Source of the DNA: Pseudomonas sp. RIT-562
GTDB taxonomy: Bacteria; Pseudomonadota; Gammaproteobacteria; Pseudomonadales; Pseudomonadaceae
Reading direction: 5' to 3'
Assembly: GCF_026241895.1 (NCBI RefSeq)
Contig: NZ_JAPJIV010000024.1
Coordinates: forward strand, 1-64,000
DNA length: 64,000 nt
Positions within the stretch are counted from its first letter, which is position 1, and every line of letters starts with the position of its first letter. A program made the position numbers and the translations under genes. A model generated the notes under the pieces. The model searched no databases and was not told where the DNA came from. It saw nothing but the letters and a program-made list of their open reading frames with translations. Positions 28,495 through 36,508 of this stretch are shown here, piece by piece.

Positions 28495-29408
28495 TGAGCA
28501 GCTCCTCGACGCAGGGTCCTGGCCGCATTGCGGCTATAGAGGGCATACAGCACCAGGGACAGCAGCAGAATCCCCAGCAGCAGGAACGACAACGAGCTGC
28601 CCAGCGGCCAGTTGCGCGCAGTGCCGAACTGTTGCTGGATCAGGTTGCCGATCATCAGCGTCTTGCCGCCACCGAGAATCGCCGGGGTGATGAAAGCGCC
28701 CAGGCTCGGTACGAACACCAGCAGCGCGCCGGCGATCACCCCTGGCATCGACAGCGGCAGGATGATCCGCTTGAGTGCATGCCAGCGGTTGGCGCCAAGG
28801 TCGTACGCGGCTTCCACCAGGCGCCAGTCGAGTTTTTCCAGGGTCGAGTAGATCGGCAGGATCATGAACGGCAGGAAGCTGTAGACCAGCCCGACGCTGA
28901 CGGCAAAGTCGTTGTACAGCAGGGTGATGCCACCGGCCTGGGGAAACAGCGCGTTGAGACTTTGCGCAACCCAGCCGTGCTCGCGCAGGATGATCAGCCA
29001 GGCGTAGTTGCGAATCAGCAGGTTGGTCCAGAAGGGAATGGTGATCAGCAGCACCATGAGGTTGCGCCGCCCTGGAGTCAGGCTGGACATCCACAGCGCC
29101 ACCGGAAAGCCGAACAGGAAACACAGCACCGTGGTGCCGCCAGCCTGGAATACCGAGCGCAGCAGAGCCTGGGCGTAGACCCAGTTGAGCTCCAGTTCAC
29201 CGTCGAATCCTTCCTGGAAAAACAGCTGCACGTAACTGTGCAATTGCCAGTCGGCCTGCCAGTCGACTCCACCGTAGACATTGCGCGGCAGGAGGCTGAT
29301 GTAGCCCATGATGCCCAGCGGAATGGCGATCAGGGCCAGCAGGGTGAGAACCACCGGGCTGAGTAACAGCGCGCGGCTCAGGGCGGGGGAAGAACTGCTG
29401 ACGCTCAT
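28491..29408 (-). CDS. ABC permease, PotH/PotB-like
   Basis: A 305-residue permease. After the first membrane segment comes a periplasmic loop (YGGVDWQADWQLHSY) and then the core five segments, with the EAA loop LVEAAYDLGANRWHALKRI near residue 215. It is typical of the first permease of polyamine importers. It starts one base after the ATPase stop on the same strand, so the operon order is ATPase, permease, permease, binding protein. Confidence 0.92.
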   Translation of the reverse strand: MSVSSSSPALSRALLLSPVVLTLLALIAIPLGIMGYISLLPRNVYGGVDWQADWQLHSYVQLFFQEGFDGELELNWVYAQALLRSVFQAGGTTVLCFLFGFPVALWMSSLTPGRRNLMVLLITIPFWTNLLIRNYAWLIILREHGWVAQSLNALFPQAGGITLLYNDFAVSVGLVYSFLPFMILPIYSTLEKLDWRLVEAAYDLGANRWHALKRIILPLSMPGVIAGALLVFVPSLGAFITPAILGGGKTLMIGNLIQQQFGTARNWPLGSSLSFLLLGILLLSLVLYALYSRNAARTLRRGAAQ

Positions 29409-29409
29409 C

Positions 29410-30495
29410 TCAGGCCTCCATCAACAGGCAGGCGTGGGGCGGCAGATTGACGGCGACCCGATCACCTACGGCCCGTGCGCGGTTCAGGCCTTCGTTGTTC
29501 TCACGCAGCATGACCTGGATTTCATTGTTCAGGCGGCACTGATAAAGCGTCGCAGTGCCCACGTACAGCACCGCTTCGATGACTCCACGAAGGTGGTGCG
29601 GTTGAGCCGGGTCGACCAGTTGCGAGCGTTCCGGACGAAATGCCAGCTGCACTTTTGCGCTGTCCAGGCCCTGGGCTTGGCAGGGGATTTCTACCGGCAT
29701 GCCGTTGGGCACGAAGAGATTTTCGTTGTGCTGGCCACGCTTGAGGTGGCCGGGAAGGAAGTTGATGTCACCGATGAACTGGGCGACGAACTGGTGTTGG
29801 GGACGCTCGTAGATGTCATTGGGGGAGCCGATCTGCAGGATCTTGCCCGCAGACATCACGGCAATACGATCGGACAGGGTCAGGGCTTCTTCCTGATCGT
29901 GGGTCACGAAAATAAAGGTAATGCCGGCTTCTTTCTGCACTCGCTTGAGTTCGACCTGCATTTCCTTGCGCAACTTGAGGTCGAGGGCCGACAGCGGTTC
30001 ATCCAGCAACAGCACCTTGGGTTTGGGCGCCAGAGCCCGGGCCAGTGCCACGCGCTGCTGTTGTCCGCCGGATAATTCGGCGGGTTTGCGTTGGGCCAGG
30101 TGCTGCATTTGCACCAGCGCGAGCATTTCTTCGACCCGCCTGGCAGTCTGCTTACGATCAAGACCCTGCATCTCGAGGCCGAAGGCGATATTCTGCGCGA
30201 CAGTCATGTGGGGAAACAGCGCGTAGCTCTGAAACACCGTGTTGACTCGGCGCTTGAAGGGCGGCAGGTCATTGACCGGTTCACCCGCCAGGCGGATCTC
30301 GCCGGCGCTGACGTGCTCGAACCCGGCAATGGTGCGCAGCAGGGTGGTTTTGCCGCAGCCGGAGGGACCGAGCAGGGTGAAGAATTCGTTGTCGGCGATG
30401 TCGACCGAGACATTTTCCAGCGCCGGAGCCAACCCCGGATCGTCAGAGTACCGCTTGGAAACGTTACGCACTTCGATAGCTATTGGTTGACCCAT
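29410..30495 (-). CDS. ABC ATP-binding protein, PotA/PotG-like
   Basis: A 361-residue importer ATPase. Walker A is GPSGCGKTT, the Q-loop VFQSYALFPH, the signature LSGGQQQRVALARAL, Walker B VLLLDEPLSALD and the switch FVTHDQEEAL; a C-terminal TOBE domain occupies roughly residues 270-355. First gene of the transport operon, with a GAGGA ribosome site before the ATG at 30495. Its promoter lies in the shared region with the divergent GntR gene. Confidence 0.93.
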   Translation of the reverse strand: MGQPIAIEVRNVSKRYSDDPGLAPALENVSVDIADNEFFTLLGPSGCGKTTLLRTIAGFEHVSAGEIRLAGEPVNDLPPFKRRVNTVFQSYALFPHMTVAQNIAFGLEMQGLDRKQTARRVEEMLALVQMQHLAQRKPAELSGGQQQRVALARALAPKPKVLLLDEPLSALDLKLRKEMQVELKRVQKEAGITFIFVTHDQEEALTLSDRIAVMSAGKILQIGSPNDIYERPQHQFVAQFIGDINFLPGHLKRGQHNENLFVPNGMPVEIPCQAQGLDSAKVQLAFRPERSQLVDPAQPHHLRGVIEAVLYVGTATLYQCRLNNEIQVMLRENNEGLNRARAVGDRVAVNLPPHACLLMEA

Positions 30496-30500
30496 AATGG

Positions 30501-30540
30501 TGCAATCCTCTAATTATTGTATGCAATATCTGGATGCAAT
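30501..30540. promoter_or_regulatory. Three TGCAAT boxes between the divergent transporter and GntR genes
   Basis: TGCAAT occurs at 30501-30506, 30522-30527 and 30535-30540 in the same orientation; the middle copy is part of the near-palindrome ATTGTATGCAAT (30516-30527). Clustered half-sites in a divergent promoter next to an FCD-type GntR gene fit its operator. The -10/-35 elements were not resolved. Confidence 0.5.
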
Positions 30541-30635
30541 CTACAAATAACCGGATTAATCTGCCCGTGCAACCCCCTTTTTTCGTTGGCCAGTCATTGC
30601 CAGGGGAAAGTTGTCCGGCACTGAGGAGTATTCAG

Positions 30636-31325
30636 ATGAGCGAAAAGAAACTCGAGACAACCGTGGATCGCGTCTACCAAGGGGTTTACGAGGCGATCAG
30701 CAAGCGTTCGCTGCGTCCGGGGATGAAGCTTGGCGAGGCCTCTCTGGCCGAGCTTTTTAATGTCAGCCGCACGTCGGTGCGGGCCGCGCTCAAGCAACTG
30801 GAAGCGGACGGCCTTGTGACAACCGAGCCCAATAAGGGGGCATCGGTGTCACTGCCCAGCGATGAAGAGATTCGTTCGCTGTTCGAAACCCGACGCTTGA
30901 TGGAGATCGGCATCGTCAGCGAACTGTGCCGCCGGCGTGATTCGGCTGTGGCCCAGGACCTTCGCGAGCACTTGCTACTGGAGGATGAAGCGCACCGCAA
31001 CGGCGACCATGAGCGCCTGATTCATCTGCTCGGCGAGTTCCACATCAAGCTGGCGCGCAGCCTGAATAACCCGGTGTTGCTCGACTGGTTCCAGAAACTG
31101 ATATCCCGGGCCTCGCTGTACGCGGCGGCGCTGGATGACGACAGCCACGAGGCCTGCCGTGATGACGAACACCTGCGGCTGATCGAGTACATCGAGGCGG
31201 GCAACCAGAGCGCGGCGATCGAATTGACCTGCATGCACCTCAATGGCATCGAAAAGGCCATCCTCGACGTCGCCGCCACGCTGAAAACTGGCTACCATCC
31301 GCTTAAGCATCTGATTGAAGTGTGA
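30636..31325 (+). CDS. GntR-family regulator, FCD (FadR-like) subfamily
   Basis: A 229-residue regulator. The winged helix-turn-helix (residues ~10-75) reads LGEASLAELFNVSRTSVRAAL and EPNKGASV. The all-helical FCD effector domain (~85-225) carries the metal/ligand residues of the group (FHIKLARSLNNPVL and DDEHLRLIEYIEAG, each with a conserved histidine). The ATG at 30636 has a strong GAGGAG site; an open frame 34 codons longer lacks one. Divergent from the transport operon and likely to control it and the catabolic genes downstream. Confidence 0.9.
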   Translation: MSEKKLETTVDRVYQGVYEAISKRSLRPGMKLGEASLAELFNVSRTSVRAALKQLEADGLVTTEPNKGASVSLPSDEEIRSLFETRRLMEIGIVSELCRRRDSAVAQDLREHLLLEDEAHRNGDHERLIHLLGEFHIKLARSLNNPVLLDWFQKLISRASLYAAALDDDSHEACRDDEHLRLIEYIEAGNQSAAIELTCMHLNGIEKAILDVAATLKTGYHPLKHLIEV

Positions 31326-31443
31326 GGGTGCAGGTAGGACCTGCCGCCCGCTGCGATCCTTCGATCTTGTGCACAATGAAACCATTGGCGCCGCGCATGC
31401 TCGAAGCAAACAGGTGTCATTTCAGGGACTAAAGAGTCAGTCG

Positions 31444-33555
31444 ATGCAGTTTCTAGACGCAAGCCACGGGTGTGCCGGCTGGGACGGTGAGATGGCCGGG
31501 CGCATTCGTGCGTTCGACTGGAGCCTGACCGAGCTTGGGCCGATCCAGGACTGGCCGAAAAGCCTGTGCAGCACCGTGCAATTGATGCTGGCGTCGCCCT
31601 TGCCAATGGTCATGCTCTGGGGGGGCGCCGGGTTCATGGTCTACAACGACGCCTACTCGGAATTCGCCGGCGGACGCCATCCCTACCTGCTGGGCTCGCC
31701 GGTGGAGCTGGGCTGGCCGGAGGTTGCCGAATTCAACCGGCATGTGGTGGATACCTGCCTGGGCGGCGGTACATTGTCCTATCACAACAAAGAGCTGGTG
31801 CTGTTGCGCAATGGTGTTCCCGAAGACGTCTGGCTCGACCTCTATTACAGCCCGGTCGCCGATGACGAGGGGCGACCGGCAGGCGTTATGGCGATGGTGG
31901 TCGACACCACCGACCATGTCATTTCCGAGCGCCGACGCCGGGCGGCCGAGGATGCCTATCGTGCCGATAACGAACGGGTACGCCTGGCACTGAATGCCGG
32001 GGCGTTGCTGGGCTCATTTGTCTGGGACTTGAAAGCCGACATCCTTTCCGGCGATGAGCGATTCGCCCGCACCTTCTCTTTTCCGCCAGGTTCCGACCTG
32101 GCCAACTTGCCCAGTGCTGTCGCCGAATCGCGGATTCACCCCGACGATGTGAATTGGGTCCGTGAGCTGGTGGAGCAGGCGCAGAAAACCGGTGAACCGT
32201 TCAATGCCGAGTACCGGGTACTACGCCCCGACGGCAATTATCTGTGGGTGCTGGCGAGCGGTTGCTGCGAATTTGATGAGTTGGGTGAGCCGTTGCGTTT
32301 CCCTGGCGTGTTGATCGACATCCATGTGCGCAAGACCGCTGAAGAATCGCTGCTGAAGTTCACCCGCAACCTGGAGCAACGGGTTGCCGAGGAAGTTGGC
32401 GCACGACTGCAGGCCGAGGAGCAACTGCGCCAGTCGCAGAAGCTGGAAGCCATCGGCGGCCTCACTGGCGGTGTCGCCCACGACTTCAATAACTTGCTGC
32501 AGGTGATCGCCGGCAACCTGCACTTGCTGGCGCGGCACGAACCGGACAATGCCAACGTGCAGCGGCGGGTCAAGGCCTCGATTGCGGCGGTCGAGCGCGG
32601 CGCCAAGCTGTCCTCGCAATTGCTCGCGTTCGCCCGACGCCAGCCTTTGTCACCGGCGGTCTATAACCCTCGGCAAATCTTCGAAGGCCTGGGCGAGTTG
32701 CTGCAGCGAGCTCTGGGCGAAACCCTGCAGATCGATGTGCGGGTTCCGCAAGAGTCCTGGCATATCAACGTCGACCGCAACCAATTGGAAAACGCCATCC
32801 TCAATCTGGCGATCAATGCCCGGGACGCCATGAAGGGCGAGGGCACTGTGGTGCTGAGCGCCGACAACGTTGCCCTGGACCGCCAGTTCTGTGCCGGCAA
32901 GGGCATTGTTGCCGGCGATTATGTGCGGGTGGCGGTGGTCGACAGCGGGGTTGGCATGTCGCCGCAGGTTCTCGCGCAGGCGTTTGAACCGTTTTTCACC
33001 ACCAAGGCCGATGGCCAGGGCACCGGGTTGGGCCTGAGCATGGTGTTCGGCTTTGTCAAACAGAGCGGCGGGCATATCGAGATGTCCAGCGTCGAAGGCC
33101 AGGGCACCCGGGTCCAGCTGTATTTTCCGCGCTGCCTGCGTGCGTTGCCTGTCGAGACCGCCGTGCCGGACGCACAGCACCCCGGCGGGCATGAAACTGT
33201 GCTGGTGGTCGAGGATAACGACGCGGTGCGCGCCGCTGCCGTTGAGCTGCTGCACGAGGAAGGCTACCAGGTGCTAACTGCTGCCAACGGTGACATTGCC
33301 ATGCAGATGCTGCTGGAGGGCGTGGCGGTGGATCTGATTTTCACTGACGTGGTCATGCCCGGGCTGATCAAGAGCTCGGACCTGGCCGCCTGGGCCAAGG
33401 TGCAGAAACCACCGGTGGCGGTGCTGTTCACCTCGGGCCATACCCGCGACATCATTTCGCGCAATCACCAGCTCAGTCCCGATACGTATTTGCTGAGCAA
33501 ACCTTATGGGCCAGAGGCGCTGACGCGCATGGTCCGCGATGTGCTCAGCGGTTGA
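31444..33555 (+). CDS. Hybrid sensor histidine kinase (PAS-HisKA-HATPase-REC)
   Basis: A 703-residue soluble hybrid kinase with two N-terminal PAS/PAC regions (GFMVYNDAYSEFAGG near residue 65; LNAGALLGSFVWDLKADILSG near 185). The phospho-acceptor region is EAIGGLTGGVAHDFNNLLQ, the HATPase boxes are NQLENAILNLAINARDAM and GTGLGLSMVFG, and the C-terminal receiver has the phospho-aspartate in IFTDVVMPG. No transmembrane segment, so it senses an internal signal. The start MQFLDASHGC at 31444 is preferred over a longer frame with an arginine/cysteine-rich N-terminus. It stands alone, with no response-regulator gene adjacent. Confidence 0.88.
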   Translation: MQFLDASHGCAGWDGEMAGRIRAFDWSLTELGPIQDWPKSLCSTVQLMLASPLPMVMLWGGAGFMVYNDAYSEFAGGRHPYLLGSPVELGWPEVAEFNRHVVDTCLGGGTLSYHNKELVLLRNGVPEDVWLDLYYSPVADDEGRPAGVMAMVVDTTDHVISERRRRAAEDAYRADNERVRLALNAGALLGSFVWDLKADILSGDERFARTFSFPPGSDLANLPSAVAESRIHPDDVNWVRELVEQAQKTGEPFNAEYRVLRPDGNYLWVLASGCCEFDELGEPLRFPGVLIDIHVRKTAEESLLKFTRNLEQRVAEEVGARLQAEEQLRQSQKLEAIGGLTGGVAHDFNNLLQVIAGNLHLLARHEPDNANVQRRVKASIAAVERGAKLSSQLLAFARRQPLSPAVYNPRQIFEGLGELLQRALGETLQIDVRVPQESWHINVDRNQLENAILNLAINARDAMKGEGTVVLSADNVALDRQFCAGKGIVAGDYVRVAVVDSGVGMSPQVLAQAFEPFFTTKADGQGTGLGLSMVFGFVKQSGGHIEMSSVEGQGTRVQLYFPRCLRALPVETAVPDAQHPGGHETVLVVEDNDAVRAAAVELLHEEGYQVLTAANGDIAMQMLLEGVAVDLIFTDVVMPGLIKSSDLAAWAKVQKPPVAVLFTSGHTRDIISRNHQLSPDTYLLSKPYGPEALTRMVRDVLSG

Positions 33556-33585
33556 AGTGAATTATTGGGTGTCGCACGGTACCAA

Positions 33586-33651
33586 TGTAGGAGCTGCCGA
33601 AGGCTGCGATTGGGGAAGATCAAAAGATCGCAGCCTTCGGCAGCTCGTACA
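33586..33651. repeat. REP-type inverted repeat (GTAGGAGCTGCCGAAGG family)
   Basis: Arms TGTAGGAGCTGCCGAAGGCT and AGCCTTCGGCAGCTCGTACA, with internal GATCAAAAGATC. It fills the gap between the hybrid kinase and uvrA-like genes and may mark the kinase transcript end. Confidence 0.88.
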
Positions 33652-33704
33652 GGTGATCTTGGTGACCCTGAGATCAAGTGACCTCATTTCAATCAAGGCA
33701 GCCT

Positions 33705-36326
33705 ATGACTTCTAATCCAACCTCCGGCATGGTCAGGGTGCGCGGTGCCCGGGAACACAATCTCAAGAACGTCGATGTCGATATTCCCCGGGATGCCCTG
33801 GTGGTGTTCACCGGAGTGTCCGGTTCGGGCAAGTCGTCGCTGGCGTTTTCCACGCTGTACGCCGAAGCACAACGGCGCTATTTCGAGTCCGTGGCGCCCT
33901 ATGCGCGGCGCCTGATCGATCAGGTCGGGGTGCCCGACGTCGACTCCATCGATGGCTTGCCGCCCGCCGTGGCCTTGCAGCAACAGCGCGGCACACCGAG
34001 TACGCGCTCGTCGGTGGGCAGTGTGACCACCTTGTCGAGCCTGATCCGCATGCTTTACTCCCGGGCCGGCAGCTATCCGCCGGGGCAACCGATGCTGTAC
34101 GCCGAGGATTTCTCGCCGAACACGCCCCAGGGCGCCTGCCCGGAATGTCATGGCCTGGGTCGGGTCTATGAAGTGAGCGAAGCGCTGATGGTTCCGGACC
34201 CGAGCCTGACCATCCGCCAACGTGCGATCGCTTCCTGGCCCCTGGCCTGGCAGGGGCAGAACCTGCGCGACATCCTGGTCACCCTCGGCTACGACGTCGA
34301 CAAGCCCTGGCGCGAGCTGCCGAAAAAACAGCGCGAGTGGATCCTCTTCACCGAGGAAACGCCGACCGTACCGGTGTATGCCGGGCTCACTCCGCAAGAA
34401 ACCAAAGTCGCGCTCAAGCGCAAGATGGAACCGAGTTACCAGGGCACGTTCACCGGCGCCAGGCGCTACATCCTGCACACCTTCAGCCACTCCCAGAGCG
34501 CGCTGATGAAGAAGCGCGTTTCGCAGTTCATGCTCGGCAGTCCATGCCCGGTCTGCGACGGCAAGCGGCTCAAGCGCGAAGCGTTGTCGGTGAAATTTGC
34601 CGGTTATGACATCGGCGAATTGTCGCGGATGCCCTTGCTGCAGTTTGCCGAGGTGCTGAAGCCGGTGGCGGCGCAAAGTTACCTGGAAGAGGCCGGGGAG
34701 GCGGGAGAAGTCTTCACCCCGCAGCAGACCCTGCAAGCCCGCGCCGAGCGAGTGGCTCATGGCGCCAGCGCGCATGCCAACGCCCCGGATGTGCGGCACA
34801 CGCCTAACCTGTCGGTGGAAAAACGCCTGGCGGCGCAGCGCATTGCCCAGGATCTGCTGGAGCGGGTCAGCACCCTCACAGACCTGGGCCTGGGCTACCT
34901 GGCACTTGAGCGCAGCACACCGACCCTGTCGTCCGGCGAACTGCAACGCCTGCGCCTGGCGACCCAGTTGGGCTCGCAGCTGTTCGGCGTGATTTACGTA
35001 CTCGACGAACCCTCGGCGGGGTTGCACCCGGCGGACGGCGAAGCGCTGTTTGAAGCCCTGCAACGGCTGAAGGCTGCGGGCAATACCTTGTTTGTGGTCG
35101 AGCACGACCTGGAGACCATGCGCCGTGCCGACTGGCTGATCGACGTCGGCCCGGCGGCCGGCGAACATGGCGGGCGCATCCTGTACAGCGGGCCACCGGC
35201 TGGATTGGCTGAGGTCAAGGAATCGCAAACCCGCGAGTATTTGTTCGCCGAGCAGGCGAGTCAGGCGCGAACCAGCCGCAAGCCAACCGACTGGCTGCGC
35301 CTGGAAGGCATCACCCGCAATAACCTGGATAACCTCAGTGTGGAGTTTCCGCTGGGGTGTTTCACTTCGGTCACCGGCGTTTCAGGCTCGGGTAAATCGA
35401 GCCTGGTCAGCCAAGCATTGCTGGAACTGGTGGGAGCGCACCTGGGGCGTCCGGCCGCAGATGTCGAAGCCGAGGAACCGAGCCTGGAGGACGATGCGCC
35501 ACAGGTCAGTGGTGGCCAGGTGAGCGCAGGGTTGGAATCGATCAAGCGCCTGGTGCAGGTCGACCAAAAACCCATCGGCCGTACCCCCCGTTCGAACCTG
35601 GCGACCTACACTGGGCTGTTCGACAGCGTGCGCAAGTTGTATGCGGCCACCGCCGAGGCGCGGGCGCAAGGCTATGATGCCGGGCAGTTTTCCTTCAACG
35701 TCGCCAAGGGCCGCTGCCCGACCTGCGAAGGTGAAGGATTTGTCAGCGTCGAGTTGCTGTTCATGCCCAGCGTGTATGCGCCATGTCCGACCTGCCACGG
35801 TGCGCGCTACAACCCCCAGACGCTGGCGATCACCTGGCAAGGCCTGAACATCGCCCAGGTGTTGCAGCTGACGGTGGATGAAGCCGTGACGGTGTTTGCC
35901 GAACAGGCGGGGATCCGCCGTTCCCTGGAAGTGTTGCGGGACATCGGCCTGGGGTATCTGCGCCTCGGTCAGCCAGCCACCGAGTTGTCGGGCGGCGAAG
36001 CCCAGCGCATCAAACTGGCCACCGAACTGCAACGCAACCAGCGCGGCGCCACCCTGTATGTACTCGATGAACCGACTACCGGGTTGCACCCGCGGGATGT
36101 CGATCGGCTGATGGAGCAGCTCAATACCCTGGTGGCGGCGGGGCATACGGTGATTGTGGTCGAGCACGAGATGCGCGTGGTGGCGCAGAGTGACTGGGTG
36201 ATCGACATAGGGCCTGGGGCAGGTGATCAGGGCGGGCAGATTGTGGTGGCGGGGACGCCGCTGAAGGTGGCGAAAAGCAGGAAGAGCAAGACAGCCCCTT
36301 TCCTGGCCAGAACGCTCAACCTGTAG
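33705..36326 (+). CDS. UvrA-like ABC-type excinuclease paralogue (UvrA2-like)
   Basis: An 873-residue tandem ATPase of the UvrA family, shorter than housekeeping UvrA (about 940-945 residues). Walker A motifs are TGVSGSGKSSL in both halves (near residues 40 and 565). Zinc modules are CPECHGLG, CPVCDGKR and the C-terminal pair CPTCEGEG/CPTCHGAR. ABC signatures are LSSGELQRLRLA and LSGGEAQRIKLA. Reduced length suggests loss of part of the UvrB-interaction region, as in UvrA2/DrrC-type proteins linked to tolerance of DNA-binding drugs. No uvrB neighbour. The TAG stop lies inside a REP element. Confidence 0.87.
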   Translation: MTSNPTSGMVRVRGAREHNLKNVDVDIPRDALVVFTGVSGSGKSSLAFSTLYAEAQRRYFESVAPYARRLIDQVGVPDVDSIDGLPPAVALQQQRGTPSTRSSVGSVTTLSSLIRMLYSRAGSYPPGQPMLYAEDFSPNTPQGACPECHGLGRVYEVSEALMVPDPSLTIRQRAIASWPLAWQGQNLRDILVTLGYDVDKPWRELPKKQREWILFTEETPTVPVYAGLTPQETKVALKRKMEPSYQGTFTGARRYILHTFSHSQSALMKKRVSQFMLGSPCPVCDGKRLKREALSVKFAGYDIGELSRMPLLQFAEVLKPVAAQSYLEEAGEAGEVFTPQQTLQARAERVAHGASAHANAPDVRHTPNLSVEKRLAAQRIAQDLLERVSTLTDLGLGYLALERSTPTLSSGELQRLRLATQLGSQLFGVIYVLDEPSAGLHPADGEALFEALQRLKAAGNTLFVVEHDLETMRRADWLIDVGPAAGEHGGRILYSGPPAGLAEVKESQTREYLFAEQASQARTSRKPTDWLRLEGITRNNLDNLSVEFPLGCFTSVTGVSGSGKSSLVSQALLELVGAHLGRPAADVEAEEPSLEDDAPQVSGGQVSAGLESIKRLVQVDQKPIGRTPRSNLATYTGLFDSVRKLYAATAEARAQGYDAGQFSFNVAKGRCPTCEGEGFVSVELLFMPSVYAPCPTCHGARYNPQTLAITWQGLNIAQVLQLTVDEAVTVFAEQAGIRRSLEVLRDIGLGYLRLGQPATELSGGEAQRIKLATELQRNQRGATLYVLDEPTTGLHPRDVDRLMEQLNTLVAAGHTVIVVEHEMRVVAQSDWVIDIGPGAGDQGGQIVVAGTPLKVAKSRKSKTAPFLARTLNL

Positions 36327-36498
36327 GAGCTCGGCTTGCCGGCGATGGCGGTCTCAGGTGCGCCATCGCTGGCAAGCCAGGCTCCTACGGGGATTGGGGT
36401 GTGCGCGGGATTGGTGTTCGACGTTGATCTGTAGGAGCCCGGCTTGCCGGCGATGGCGGTCTCAGGTGCGCCATCGCTGGCAAGCCAGGCTCCTACAG
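36321..36498. repeat. Directly repeated pair of REP inverted repeats
   Basis: Two nearly identical palindromic units, 36321-36390 and 36429-36498, each with arms CTGTAGGAG(C)...GGCTTGCCGGCGATGGCG and CGCCATCGCTGGCAAGCCAG and the same ten-base loop (GTCTCAGGTG). The first contains the stop codon of the uvrA-like gene. They separate that gene from the convergent hybrid kinase gene. The near identity including loops suggests recent duplication. Confidence 0.9.
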
Positions 36499-36508
36499 AT
36501 CCTTGCTC

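Noticed and set aside
33693..35228. 511-codon open frame antisense to the uvrA-like gene
   Set aside because: Shadow frame; the plus-strand product has clear ABC and zinc motifs.
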